Positions 44,843-57,304 of a DNA stretch of 64,000 nucleotides are shown in pieces. Each line of letters opens with the position of its first letter. Positions within the stretch are counted from its first letter, which is position 1. This DNA is from Eutypella sp. D-1. Its lineage: Eukaryota; Ascomycota; Sordariomycetes; Xylariales; Diatrypaceae. A program made the position numbers and the translations under genes. The stretch lies in assembly GCA_023313575.1 (NCBI GenBank), contig JAJTTP010000007.1, positions 1,364,001 to 1,428,000 on the forward strand, written 5' to 3'. The notes under the pieces were generated by a model. It worked only from the letters and a program-made list of their open reading frames with translations. It made no database searches and was not told the origin of the DNA.

Positions 44843-45347
44843 TCTTGAGCCTGCTTTGAAGCTTGTAAAGAGTCGTATATTTTTGTATGGAATGCCACGA
44901 GAACGTTTGTTCCTGTTTGCTTGCTTGAACTTTGAGGTGAAGAGCGTAGGTAGGTACATCTGTCTGCCTCGCAGCTGTTTGGGTACATACAGGATCCATC
45001 CTACTAAAGGGACAGGCAGCTGCGTTTGTTGCATAATATCTAGTAAACCGCTATAGGGGTCTATTAAGTCTGCCTAAGTGGTGGAAAGGCAGAAAAGGGG
45101 CACTAGATGATGAATAATACTCGATGAAGCCTGAAGAAAAGCCTCACAACATGGAAAGGGGTCCGTCTGACTTGCAACGTCCATTAAGTATACGAGATGT
45201 AACCAGATTTCACACCGAGGTCGGAGCTAGCCAAAACAGAGACAGTGCTTCATGAAATCATCGGGTATCAAGTGCAAGCGGTTGCCAATCTACCTACGTA
45301 AACGAGTAAATATTGACACATCGATCACCTGCGCTAAAGTCTGTTTT
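44843..45347. other. Intergenic between the Nudix and transporter genes
   Basis: 505 bp. Promoter of the Nudix gene and 3' flank of the sugar transporter, both on the minus strand. No gene or repeat recognised. Confidence 0.6.
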
Positions 45348-47413
45348 TTAAGTTCTCTCATCCATCTCTTTACGGTCTCCCATCTCAATGGCGTCGGCCT
45401 GCTCCAAGTCAACCTCCTTCCTCTCTATGATGCCGCCCTCGATCTCCGCCACGATGTGGCCCCGGCCCTCAGTCTTGAATTTGTGGAACTTCCAAGCGGG
45501 TAGTTTGGCATCGAAAAGCTGGTCGATTTCCTCGAGATTGCGACCCTGTTTCACAGACGTGTAAGCCGGCATGTTGTTAATAAAGAATAGGAGGGGAAAT
45601 TCTACCTTGAGCTCGGGCATGCAGAACCATGCCCAGATCGTGACAAGGAAGGCAAAGCCGCCCCAGACGTAGCCTAGCCCCGCGCCGATCTCGGCTAGCA
45701 GATACGGCGTGACGAATACAACGACGAAACCGACCACGACGTTGATCGCGGTCTTTTGAATATTTGTATTAGTATATAGACAAAAAGTATCGCACTCAAG
45801 GAGGGCGCACTCACCGCGAATGCCATGGTCTTTTCGCGCAGATCTTGGGTGCCGATTTCTGCGGCAGTGATATAGGCGCCCGGGCCCAGCGTCATATGTA
45901 GAATGCATGTGTACAGCTGCATCCCCGCCACGATACCGTTGCTCTGATGGATATTGGGGTGCGGTAGGCGGCCTAGGGCGCCAATGGAGACGAGGAAGGC
46001 CCCCTGAGACCATCCGCCGTGCATGACGAGGGTGCGGCGGCCAAGCACGTCGAAGAGGAACATAGACATCACCGCCGTGACTACCGACGTCGCGTTATTG
46101 ACAACCTGCATTTAGAGAGGCATTAGTTGTTAAAATACGGGATCGCGATAGTACGCGGTTAGAGTGAGCACGTACCGCGTAGACGAATGCTTTGTCGGCA
46201 AGCCCCACCGAGCGATAAAACGTCGGGCCGTAGGCGGAGGAAAACGTCACCCCTGTCAGCTGCTGGAAAGCCATAATCGTGCAGGCAATACTGAGTGCAC
46301 AGTCAGAGTCCGCGTGTAGTATCAGCGGAGAACAGAGGCGATGTAACTTACGTAGTGCGACGGCGGTTCTTCGCATCAAACAGGGACCACCAGGTGCCCT
46401 TGTGTCTCCGGCCAACCTGGCCGTCCTCGTTCATGGCAGCGATCTCTAGTTCGGGGAGCCCCACATCGACGTCGGCGCGGTGGCGGACGCGGCGCAGGAC
46501 TGCGAGCGCCTCGTCGGAGCGGTCGTTGAAGACGAGCCAGCGCGGTGAATGTGGCGTGAGCGGTAGCAGTGCTAGGATTAGCACTGCCGGTGCCGCCTGC
46601 AATGCTGTCGCGATTTGCCACCCCGAGCTGTCCGTCCGCTCTGACATCGAGTTGTTCACGATCCCCGCAATCAGCGACCCGAACGTCAGACACAGCTGAA
46701 TCGATCCCACGAAGAACCCGCGCAAAGCTCCCGGCGCGATCTCCGACTGGTAGGTTGGCACGACCTATACGTTAAATCGGTTAGCTCGGCTCATACAACC
46801 CTGGCTTTCTATTTTCTTTTTTTGGAGATAATAAAGTGCCTTACGTTCTCGACTAGGCCGACGGCGGTATACACAAGAAACCGGCCGCACACGAACTGCG
46901 GAGCCTTGTGGCTTGTGACCTGGACTGTGTCCCGATTAGAATCGTGGTAGCTGGACTAATACTTTTCAGCAACAGAGAAACGTACTAACGGCGCCGACGA
47001 TTTGCACAAGACAGGTCACGCCCATGGCATAGCGATGCCCGATCTTCTCGATGATGGGTCCGATGATTATGGTCCCGAGAAACTTTCCAAGTAAAGGTAG
47101 ACTATTCATCAAAGAAGCAGTCTCTTTAGGCAGTGCATACGCCTTCTTGGCCTCGCTGTAAGTCCCGAATCTTTTCATGAAGGGCGTCATGGCCTGAACA
47201 CCACCGAATGAGGCGCCATCGCTGAGATCAAGGGCCGTTAGCGGTCACGGAAGACGCTAGAAGTAGAGGACGTAACTAGGCAATAGGGAACGGAAACAGG
47301 AAAACTCACTACCCGAAGAACACACTACCGAGCGCGTAGACGAGGCAGAAGAACATCAGACGAGGAGTCGCCGTCTTGAACGCGGACTTCCCCGCGAAGA
47401 TACCCCGTCCCAT
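45348..47413 (-). CDS. MFS sugar transporter
   Basis: Eight exons (47413-47310, 47221-46990, 46919-46845, 46764-46352, 46290-46176, 46105-45815, 45752-45606, 45545-45348) give 524 residues with 12 expected membrane segments. Sugar-porter motifs are present: FFGYDGASFGG in segment 1, IEKIGHRYAMG, GRFLVYTAVGLVENVVPTYQ, SEIAPGALRG, HSPRWLVFNDR (PESPR-like), FQQLTGV in segment 7, DVLGRRTL, and ELKGRNLEEIDQLFDAKLP after segment 12. It would import a hexose, disaccharide or related polyol with protons at the plasma membrane; the substrate is not evident. The ATG at 47413 is preferred to upstream in-frame starts because it gives the usual short N-terminus. Intron 7 (60 nt) has no in-frame stop. It is divergent from the FAD enzyme gene. 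Confidence 0.92.
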
Positions 47414-48493
47414 CTTGAAATACAGCAAACCTTTTTTTAGTGGTGACTTCAGACCCGCGACCGCAACCACAATCGCAGCAGCATTACTTGTAAAGTCATG
47501 GAATCGAGGCGGAAGGGTCCCCTCGAGCTTATATACCCGAGCTGAGCGTGTGGGTCGACATGCAAAAGATCCCTTCATCTGGTTAAACCGACCCGCGTGA
47601 AGGGTGAGGGGCCCCTCTTCCCTCCGCCGAGAATGTTGGGGACCCCGGTCAGATCGGGCGACCTCACCGACCTCTTGCCGTAATCGCGGTTTAGAGCCGC
47701 GCTACCATGCTATAATTTTTTGCTTAGCTTTTACTCCGTGGAGTCACTCTTTGGAGTTGCCATCAAGTTACCATGATGAGGAGTGTAATTCCACTTCCAA
47801 TAGTTTTACATCTCCTATTTGCGAGATCTATTTATTATATTTCCAAGTTAAATAGTTTCTCCTTTCCGTAAATTCATGTTCGGGGAGAAATTTGGGCCAT
47901 TGTGAGAAAGTGAGTATATGGTAATAGCCCCTGAATTCCGCTTTTTAGTAAATGCGGAGAAGCGGGTTGGGAAGTGGAGATGAATGGGATCTCCCAAAGA
48001 CCCGGCGCGCCCAGTCTCGGATCTCCAACCACCAATCATGGCCGGTAGAGAAACGAAGCATCTTGTACTATCAAAGAGCGACTCCATACTTCCCCGTGCG
48101 AAGAACGCCGCAATCGGCCAGGCGCCCGCGCTCTGGTGTCCCACAGCGAGTGGAAATCTGCTTACTTCAACTAAGCACCTTTTGACGGGCGGCGGGTGAC
48201 TAACATAATGGGGTTTTGGGATAAGTGCCAGTGGGACCTCACGATGGACTAGACGTCAACCCATGATGCTTGGCGATAGGCGGACTCTGTGGTGGAGCGC
48301 AAGGTAACCTGTTTTTCCTGGTGCCTTCCTCGGCTGGTAATTCTTGATGAATGGCTCTGGGACGGATTCCGACGAGTTTTGATTGTTGCGGCTTAAGTTT
48401 TCCGGAATTATATGATCGGAGTACTTGTGAGTCCACATAAAATCGCAAGTCGACCTTGAAATTACATCCGGGCAACGACTAGGAATTCCCATC
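47414..48493. promoter_or_regulatory. Shared divergent promoter region of the transporter and FAD-oxidoreductase genes
   Basis: 1080 bp between two start codons facing apart. No coding frame with recognisable content. The arrangement suggests coordinated expression, but I could not name a regulator site with confidence. Confidence 0.5.
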
Positions 48494-50343
48494 ATGTCTG
48501 GTGCTCGGACGTTCGATATCGTGGTCTATGGATCAACGTCGGCCGCGGTTGCGAGTTCTATCCAAGCGGCACGGCTAGGGAGAATAGTAGCTCTCGTCTC
48601 GCCACAGGAACATATCGGTTAGGCTATCTTTCCTGCTGGTCCCGTGGTATTTCATCGCTCATGTTACTATAGGTGGGATACAAGTCAACGGACTTGGTGC
48701 CAGTGACATTGACAACCAGGCCGAGTTCCAGAATAGCACGACCCTGGGCGGCCTGAACCTAGAGCTTCACCAGCGGATCAGCGACCATTATGGCCGCCGC
48801 CAGAGGCTCGATCAGGTGGTTCGGGAGAAACTGAAGGATCCCAATGTCTGGCGCTTCGAGTCCAAGGTCGCGGAGCAGGTCATTGCCCAGTGGCTAGCCG
48901 AGCACCATTCTATTACTATCATCAAGGTAAGTAAGCTCATGGACAAACGGATGTGAATATGTTTACTGATTATCACTCTTGCATATGTGAAGTCTCGGCT
49001 AGCAGAAGATAATGCAGTAGATCGGGACAGGAGCAGCATTAAGTCGATACGCCTAGAAAACCAAATGGTAATCGCGGGGAAGGTATAACCCAAGAACTCG
49101 CGCATAAATAGCGAAAAATGCTCACAACTTTTATCAGATCTTCATCGAGGCGTCCTATGAGGGGGATCTCCTCGCCGCGGCGGGCATATCATGGACTCGC
49201 GGTCGTGAATCATCCTCCCGGTACAACGAATCTTTAGCTGGGGTCCGGGAGACCACAACCTACCGGCAGATAGACGTTGATGTGGATCCGTACGTCCAAC
49301 CCGGTGACCCCTCTAGCGGGATTCTTTACGGCATTTCGGACGAGCCCTTCGGCCGCCCAGGCGACGGCGACCTGCACCTGCAGTCGTATTCGTATAGGCT
49401 GCCCCTCACAGACGATCCGGAAAACCGGGTCCCGTTCACGCGACCAGAGGGTTACGATGAATCGCATTATGAACTGCACAGGCGTTTCTTTCGGGCCGGT
49501 GGAGACCTGTACTACCCACGGAAGAGGCTGCCCAACGGCAAAACAGACCTTATTGGCTCAGAGGGAGCCCTGTCTACCGACCTTCTGGGCATGAATGATT
49601 CTTGGCCGGTTGCCTCATATGAGGAGCGTAAGCGGATACTCGCTGATACGGCACGCTTCACCAAAGGCTTAATGTATTTTTTCGCGACGGATGAGGCCGT
49701 CCCGGTAGGTGGCCTATTCTAGTCTGCCATCAAAAGCTCAACTTCTCTTACCTAACTGAAAATGCTATAGGAGCACTACCGCAAGGAATGGAGCCGCTTT
49801 GGCTATTGCCGCGACGAGTTCCCAGACAACGACCACTTCCCTTACGAACTATACGTGCGAGACGCGCGACGCATGGTGTCTGACTACGTCATCACAGAGG
49901 CGACAGCGTCTCGAGACGACGGGGACGCGCCGGTAGCGGACCCGGTGGCAGTGGCGTACTGGCCGACAGACACACACAGCGTGCGGCGGATCATACGGGA
50001 TGGGCGGGTGCACAACGAGGGCTTCATCTTCAAGGACGGGCATAGGTGGCGACCGTTTGGTGTAGCATACCGGTCGCTGGTACCGAGGCGGACCGAGGCC
50101 ACCAATCTGCTCGCCCCGACCTGCCCTAGCTCGTCGCACGTCGGCTATGGCGCCGTGCGCCTCGAACATCAGTTCTACGCCCTGGGACAGGCCTGCGCGA
50201 ACGCTTGCGATATCGCCCTCGAGCGCTCTCTCGCAGTGCAGGACGTCCCGTACACCGCTCTCCAGGAAAGGCTGTTGTCTCAAGGTGTTGTGATTGACGA
50301 GGCTTCGGTCGGCGCGCCTACATTTCCTGGTGAGTTGGGCTGA
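48494..50343 (+). CDS. FAD-dependent oxidoreductase, FAD_oxidored family (PF12831-like)
   Basis: Five exons (48494-48617, 48673-48926, 48993-49082, 49138-49704, 49771-50343) give 535 residues. The N-terminal Rossmann segment DIVVYGSTSAAVASSIQAAR is a degenerate dinucleotide fold (relatives read GGTPAGVAAA). Then come GIQVNGLGASD, the family mark FIEASYEGDLLAAAGI, a middle region with SGILYGISDEPFG, and a C-terminal block EHQFYALGQACANACDIALE. Relatives include bacterial enzymes annotated as xanthan lyase-like FAD oxidoreductases; the fungal substrate is unknown. The neighbouring sugar transporter suggests a carbohydrate-related compound. The last residues are uncertain: a possible intron starting at 50331 would replace the final three residues. 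Confidence 0.85.
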
Positions 50344-52351
50344 AAAAAGGCATAAGACAGCCACGTTGCCACTGCACTCAGGATGATTCGGCATTTACCA
50401 CCCAGATGAGGCCTGGATTAGGCACAACCCAGACAGCAGCGATAGGACTAGTTGCTCCCACATATCAGGTTTATCCCATTATCACTTAATGGGTATCCAG
50501 GTACATACTTACACCTTCGACTTAGGTTTACTAGTCGGGAACAGGAAATTTTTTTTTTTTTATCATGTTGTAAAGCGTGATGCAGCAAACTTGTCCATAG
50601 ATTCCAAAGAACATTGAATGTCAAGGCTAAGGGGTTTTGTTCTAAGCGTACTAAGTCTAGGCATCTACAGGTATCCACCTGGGGATGTATACAAATGGAT
50701 ATATCCACAGGGGTCCTTCAGGCACACCCGGGGCAGGACATCCACTAAATGGTGGGGTAATAACCCCTGTAAAGCACTTAAACACTGCATAACCTGCCTA
50801 GTAGCCTAGACAAGTTGACCTTTGAAGGTACTTAGGTAACTTACCTTCAGGCTAGACGTAGGCACCAGCACCGCACCTGCATATGCCATTGTATCCAGGT
50901 ACCGAGATGGCCGCTCCAGATTACGTAGCTGTGTATAGGTACATTATTGAAACAGCTACCGAAGTTCCATGTGTTAATCAGGTACATACTGCCGCAAGCA
51001 CGTTTGTTAAACTCAAATACATCTCCAAATAAGACGATCAAGTTCTTTTTATTTTTATTTTTTAATGCAGCCTTCTGCAACCTGGTAGGCATAGCTGGAT
51101 TCCATTCCATGATCTATGTATCTATTAGTTGTCTCCGTTGCAACTGCTCAGCTTCTATCACATGTCACGCAGCAGCCAGCCTTGGATTAAACTGATAGAG
51201 CCTTGAGCTTTCCTCTTCATACCTAAGTACCTTCCCGAAAATCCCTTCATTGGATTCCTAGGATTGTCCTTCTTTCCCAATTCCACACTATCCTTCTTGC
51301 CACTGCCTGCTTTGGATTTTCAGCACCTGCACTTTCCAATCTTTTACAGGCAATAATGACGCCACCCTAGTCAACCCGGGCGCAATCAGGAACGTCTACG
51401 GCTACCTAGGTATCTACCTGCAGGTACTAGTCAGTTACATACTTGAATCACTGAATGAAGTATCTCCTCACGTTGGATAACGAGAAAGGTACTTCAAAAT
51501 TCTGGATATCGTACCCGCCTAGGTCACATCTTTACACCTTATATGCAAACCACAGCCTTCTCCCTTCTTCTACCTTTCACTCAGCCCAATTCCCTACCTA
51601 GGTATTCATAGCCCATCACACAACCTCAAAGTCAGGTTTCTTTGATCCCATTTCTCTCGGCATCCTCACCTCTCTTCTTTAGCCTCTCTCTTTGTTCTCC
51701 CCAAGAACATCTAGTTCATTCGCTACTGAAACCAAGAATTAGATGATCGCGCATGTCAGCCTTTTCATCTTGATATTGGAAGTAAGCGAAGGTTATTCCC
51801 GCTGCCTTGAAGGTCACTTTTCTCATCCTATTGTACCCTTCTAATTTTGCCGGTTTGCCTGGGGCATAGCCATTTACTGTCTTCCATTTTTACTACCTAC
51901 CTTGGATGCTCATCTACCTAGGAGTCTACACTCGCTTCATACGTGTGTCGGCAACTGTCTCACCAACGGTGCCTTGTCAGGCTAGACAATCAGTACCTAC
52001 CTGCATCTACAAGAAGGATCTCTCTTTCTATATAGGGTGCCTGGGCTACCTCTTCTAACCACTTCCTCTTTTTCTGAAAAGTCGACCATGTCAACAAGCA
52101 TATGAACATACAAGTAAACGCGAGTGTCTAGTCTTGTATGGGATTATGTCTACTTAACCTATACCTAGGCAGATCTAAACCTTCGGGGCTTTCTACGGTC
52201 CGCACCATTTTGAGACACATTCAGCCTTGCTGTTCTGGATGATTCTACGGATAACCAGGGAAACTCAGAAACCAACCAGCACAAAGCCTCCTGTGGACTA
52301 TAGTCATTATCACTACTATCACAAGCCCAATACAATAAGGAGTTGTACACA
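50344..52351. other. Intergenic, 2.0 kb, long pyrimidine-rich upstream region
   Basis: Promoter side of the SNF2 gene. It contains T10 near 50550, many ACCTAGGT-type words, two exact TACCTAGGTA palindromes, and C/T-rich stretches at 51200-51720 typical of fungal leaders. No gene recognised. Confidence 0.6.
51403..51604. repeat. Two copies of the palindrome TACCTAGGTA
   Basis: Exact copies at 51403-51412 and 51595-51604, with one-base-off relatives at about 51906 and 52155, in the region upstream of the SNF2/RING gene. Confidence 0.85.
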
Positions 52352-55300
52352 ATGGCGACGTCTGATGGGCGCAGCTACGCTCAAATGTCCGAGGAGGATC
52401 TCCTTTTCGAGCAGAGCATGCAGCGCATAATGCTCGACTCTTTAGACGGTTGCGCTGGAAATATATCAACCAGGAAATCAGAGATCCAGAGCCACCTTAG
52501 ACAAATAGACAGGGCACTAAACAACATCACCTCCAGGTCAAGCAGCCAAACAGGTAATTGACTCTACAATCTTTATTGATCACATTGACTAACAACAGTT
52601 CTCTCAGGCTCGTCTCGCATACCATCTGTCTCTCAGCTGGCTACCACTTCCAGCCGTCGTAAGTCAATCCAAGCACCTCTGGCCACCCCTCTGAGCACAT
52701 TTTGAAGTCATTTACTAATTATGGCACAGAGGGGCCGCGCCAACTGGGGCTATCTGCCGCGTCTCACACGTCCCGTTATGGCGGTGCGGACCCAAGAGGG
52801 TCTGTCAAACGAACCTTCGAGACGAATGTTGGCCGCCACTCGCCACCAAGGCCAAGCAAGGCTTTCCGGCCTAGCCCTAGTTCTCCCTCAACCGTATTCA
52901 ATAGGCCCTCGGCTAACTCGAGCTCTGGCTATCACAGAGGAAACTCCTCTTCACCCACTGTCATCGACCTGACAAATGACCCAAATGCATTGCAGGCTCA
53001 GGAGGCCGAGGTCGAAAGATTTCGCAAGCGTAAACAACAGGAACATGACGATGCTGAACTCGCGAGAAGACTGCAAAATGAGCAGAGTGCTTCTCCAACA
53101 CCGGGCCCGTCTTCACGCCCAGATCCTTCCCCACCTGATTGGTCAAGCATGGAGCTGCCTTCCGCCTCGATGTATGACATGCCAGGATCTTTCGATGACA
53201 GTATTGACAGCCTCTTTGGTGATGATAGCCTCTTCAAAAGCTATGGCACTTCCCCTTTAGGCACTCCATACGCGTCGGGCACTAATACACCACCACAGGC
53301 TTATGTCGGTGGCGGTGGTAGCAGCAACCTTGCACCCTATCATGTTCACTCGGCACCATTGCCCGCAAGTGAACGTGCAAGGCAAGCTGCTCTGCAACGG
53401 CAAGGGCAGCAATTTGCAAACCAGGCCATCTCCTTCGGAAGCATGTCGTCTTCCACCCTCCAATCACAAGCACTTCAACGCCCAGGATCTTTGGTGAATG
53501 GTTCGGCCAATCCACTGCAATATGCATCAGTGACTCCGAACTCGTACTCCCAGCCTAACTCGAAAGCCAGTCTTAAGGATATCATCAATCGAACAGCCGG
53601 ATACGATTACACAAACGGGACAGATGGATCGGGAAACCCACTAGATCTACGTATCATTGATGTCGTCAATGGTCGCGCTAATAGCCCTAGCCAAGAGGAA
53701 GGAATCGAGCAATTGCTCGCCAATGTTAACGCCGACCCAGAACCTACTACGGACCAACTTGAAGAAGCCGATCCAGAAGGGCTCGTACACCCACTGTACA
53801 AGCACCAGAGACAAGCATTACGTTGGATGACGCGTTTGGAGCGGGACGACCACAAAAAGGGGGGCATTCTGGCCGATGAAATGGGACTAGGCAAGACGAT
53901 ATCAGCTCTGGCTCTGATGGTCGACCGCCCAGCCCAACCTGCCGAAGGTGAAACCTACATTAGGGTAAGTGTTTATGGGCAGGAAGATGAATGCCGGCTA
54001 ATATCGAGTTTCTAGGCCAAGACGACCCTTATAGTCGCACCACTAAGTGTGCTTTATCAATGGGAGGATGAGATAAGAAGGAAACTGAAGCCAGGGCACC
54101 GACTTAGTGTTCTCAAGTACCACAACTCGAAGGATGGCTACCAGACACTTCGCACCCACGACGTCGTCATAACAACATTCGGCACATTGACCTCTGAAAT
54201 GGGCAAGCTCGACGAGTACCTGAAGAGCGAGGACAAGCCCAAAGACCACAGTACCCTCTCGCAATTGTTCCCTTTGCTAGGTCCTGAGAGCTTATGGTAC
54301 CGCGTTATTCTTGACGAGGCGCATAACATCAAGAACGCTAAGACGAAGACTGCCAAGGCAGTCCACAGACTCAAGTCGGAACATCGATGGTGTCTCTCAG
54401 GAACCCCAATGATGAACAACGTGTCTGAGCTGTCATCTTTGGTCACCTTCCTGCAAATTAAACCGTACTGTGCGGCTGACACATTCAAAAGAGTAAGCTG
54501 AATCACTCCATATCAACGACCAGTTCATGATAGTAACATATGCACCAGACTTTCGAATGCCTCGGCAAGTCCCGTGCGCCTGGCTACCAGAAGGACGAAG
54601 CGATGAGAAAGTTGCAAGTACTTCTCAAGGCCATCATGCTTCGTCGAAGGAAAGACTCGGAAATCGATGGCCAGCCGATTATCAAACTGCCCCCCAAGAC
54701 AGTGGAACAGGTCCATGTCGTGTTCGATGAAGATCAGGCTACTTACTACAGTGACCTCGAGAAGCACAGCCAAGTCCAGCTCAGCAAATACCTGAAGGAG
54801 GGTGCTATTGGGAAAAAGTATGCTGTGGTCTTAACACTTCTTCTCCGCCTCCGACAAGCCTGTTGCCACCCGTACTTGCATATAACGGATCTCGAGTACG
54901 GCGGTGGCAATTCGGAAGTCGCAGAGGATCTTATGATTCAGCTTGCGCAAAACATGGACCCCAAAGTCATCGAGCGTCTCAAGGATAACATCCTGGATGA
55001 GGGTGAAGAAAACTTCAAATGTCCGCTGTGTGAAGATGTTGGGATGAATATTCTGTTCACTCTCCCTTGTGGCCACTGGCTGTGCACGGAAGATTTGGCT
55101 AAGACTATTGATTTTGCCTCTCGGGCGGGCCAAAACCCGACTTGTGCACATTGTCGTGGCCCCTTGGATCCCCAGAAGACTATTACTTTCGATATCTTCA
55201 AGGAAATCCACCTTCCTCATCTCATAAAAGAAGAGGAGTATGAGACGGACTCGGATTACGACAGCGATTTTGATGAGGATGGATTCAAGAGGGACGATGT

Positions 55301-56189
55301 CGATAGCAAAGGAAATCTCAAAGGTTTCGTTGTGTCTGACGACGAGTTTCTGGACGAGGACACTTTCGATGAGGATGCTCGCATGCCATACCGCAAGAAG
55401 CGAGACGCAGCAGTCAAGAAAGAGCCCGAATCTGACAGTGACTACGAGGATACTAGCAAAGCTACACAGAGCAAAGCCAGACCCGAAGGAAAGGATGACA
55501 ACAAGAAACAGAAGAAGCTTAGGCGCAAAGGCAAAAAGGCGGCACCGGTCAAACTGCAGATGCTGGGGCAGTTGCGTAAGGAAGCCAAGCGTAACAAAGC
55601 TGCCCACAAGAGATACATGCAGGGCTTGCGGTCACACTGGGAACCATCCGCGAAGGTAGCGAAATGCGAGGAGTTGATCCGGGATATCCAATCAACGGGA
55701 GAGAAAACGATCGTTTTCTCCCAGTGGACTCTACTACTCGACTTGATCGAAGTTCGTCTCAAGCATGAGCTAGGGATCAAGTACCGGCGCTATGATGGTG
55801 GAATGTCCCACAACATGCGCGTTGCTGCTGCCAAGGATTTTATGGATGACTCCGAGATCAAGGTTATTCTCGTTTCCTTAAAGGCAGGGAATGCCGGCCT
55901 CAACCTGAATGCGGCATCGCAGGTAATCATCATGGATCCACACTGGAACCCTTCGTTGGAACTACAGGCTATCGATCGCGCCCATCGCATCGGTCAGCAG
56001 AAGCCTGTCCAAGTTCATCGCATTCTTGTCAAAGAGACGGTTGAGGATCGTATTATGCAGCTCCAGGAAGACAAACGTCAGGTCGTAGAAGGCGCCCTAG
56101 ACGATACAGCACGGAACAACATCAGCAGACTTGGCATCAATGACCTTCGCTTTCTTTTCGGCCTCGGTGGTCGTGGTTCATACCGTTGA
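52352..56189 (+). CDS. SNF2-family ATPase with inserted RING finger (Uls1/Ris1-like SUMO-targeted ubiquitin ligase)
   Basis: Five exons (52352-52553, 52608-52658, 52730-53964, 54016-54492, 54549-56189) give 1201 residues. The N-terminal 400 residues are low-complexity and include a canonical SUMO-interacting motif, VIDLTND, at about 162-168. The helicase core begins near 440: KHQRQALRWM, Walker A DEMGLGKT (about 465) and DEAH (596-599). A C3HC4 RING lies between the lobes (about 813-860): CPLC, CGHWLC, CAHC. An acidic/basic linker separates it from the second lobe (about 1040-1160): KTIVFSQW, SLKAGNAGLNL and QAIDRAHRIGQ. Domain order matches yeast Uls1 and relatives, which remove or ubiquitylate SUMO-conjugated proteins on chromatin in the nucleus. 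Rad5/Rad16 homologues share the layout but lack the N-terminal SIM; no HIRAN domain is seen. Confidence 0.93.
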
Positions 56190-57304
56190 TAACCTTCCGG
56201 GCATGAGACTGGACGCCCGAGTCGGATTTTTTCACGCAAATTACGTGTGGTACCAATGATGCTCTCTTGGATCCTCATCCTTTGGCTTTCCGTATCTTCT
56301 TGGACCACGAGTCTTTCTTCTTCCATAGACAGAGATACCCAGCTAGGTAGATAGGATTCAATGTACACTTGCTTGCTAGAGTAATTTGTAGTGTTCATTC
56401 GGCGTACGATGTGATATCTTTAGATCGTCTTGAGTCCGTTAAGGTGGGCCTTAGTGGTGATCAAAATTGGCTCTTCTCCACGGTACGGTAATCTAGATGA
56501 AAGCTTCTACGTGATTATTTTACTTAAATCTATTCCTTGAAGCCAGGACACGTGGACTTCAGTATCAGGTTGAATTTATGGCACACCAGCGACGATAGCG
56601 CCCAGCGGAATAGCTTACATGTATCTGTCTATATGGAGCGGAGCTCTCGCGGGCACCGATGCCGTCGAACGGACAATGTGCTATCCGTACCCCCCGTGCC
56701 CTATATCATGTCACACATTGCATTGCAGGTATCAGTTATCAGTTAAGGAAACCCTTCATTCGGGGCGTTTTTTCCTTCTCTACTCTTATGTGAGAAGGCA
56801 GATGAGAGGAGAGGATAGATGAACGTGGTGGATTGCCTTCCCGTCCTCCGGCCCCCCACATTCTTTGCTCCCTTGACACCCAAGTCATTGCTATGCTTGT
56901 TTATGCCAGACCAGAGACCGGGATGGCGGGTTGAAGAGATGCACCGGGCTAAGTTTTGGCCTGCAGTCGAGTCCAACCCTGGCCACGAACTATGAACCAT
57001 GGAAAAAAGCATCAGATGCATTATCGAAATGAGCCCAATACCTCCTTTATTTGCTCTCTTGCTTGCTTGCGTTATATACAGGATGACAGGGGGGCGCGCG
57101 CGCTGAATATCAAGAACAGATTGTGTACTCCGTAGACTTCCACCCGAGTTATAACGTCAGAAGCCATGCCATTTACTAAGTTACCCCACCGCTCCCTTTT
57201 CCGCTTCCGCACCATAAGAAGCTTTTTCCCAACGCCTCAGAACCAAAATAAATGACCGACCCGCTTAGCTGGCTCGCTCGCTCGCAAAACAAAGCAACGT
57301 TGGT
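56190..57304. other. Intergenic between convergent SNF2 and med17 genes
   Basis: 1.1 kb holding the 3' flanks of both genes. Short frames only. Nothing recognised. Confidence 0.6.

Noticed and set aside
54831..55607. 258-codon minus-strand open frame
   Set aside because: Shadow of the RING/linker exon of the SNF2 gene.
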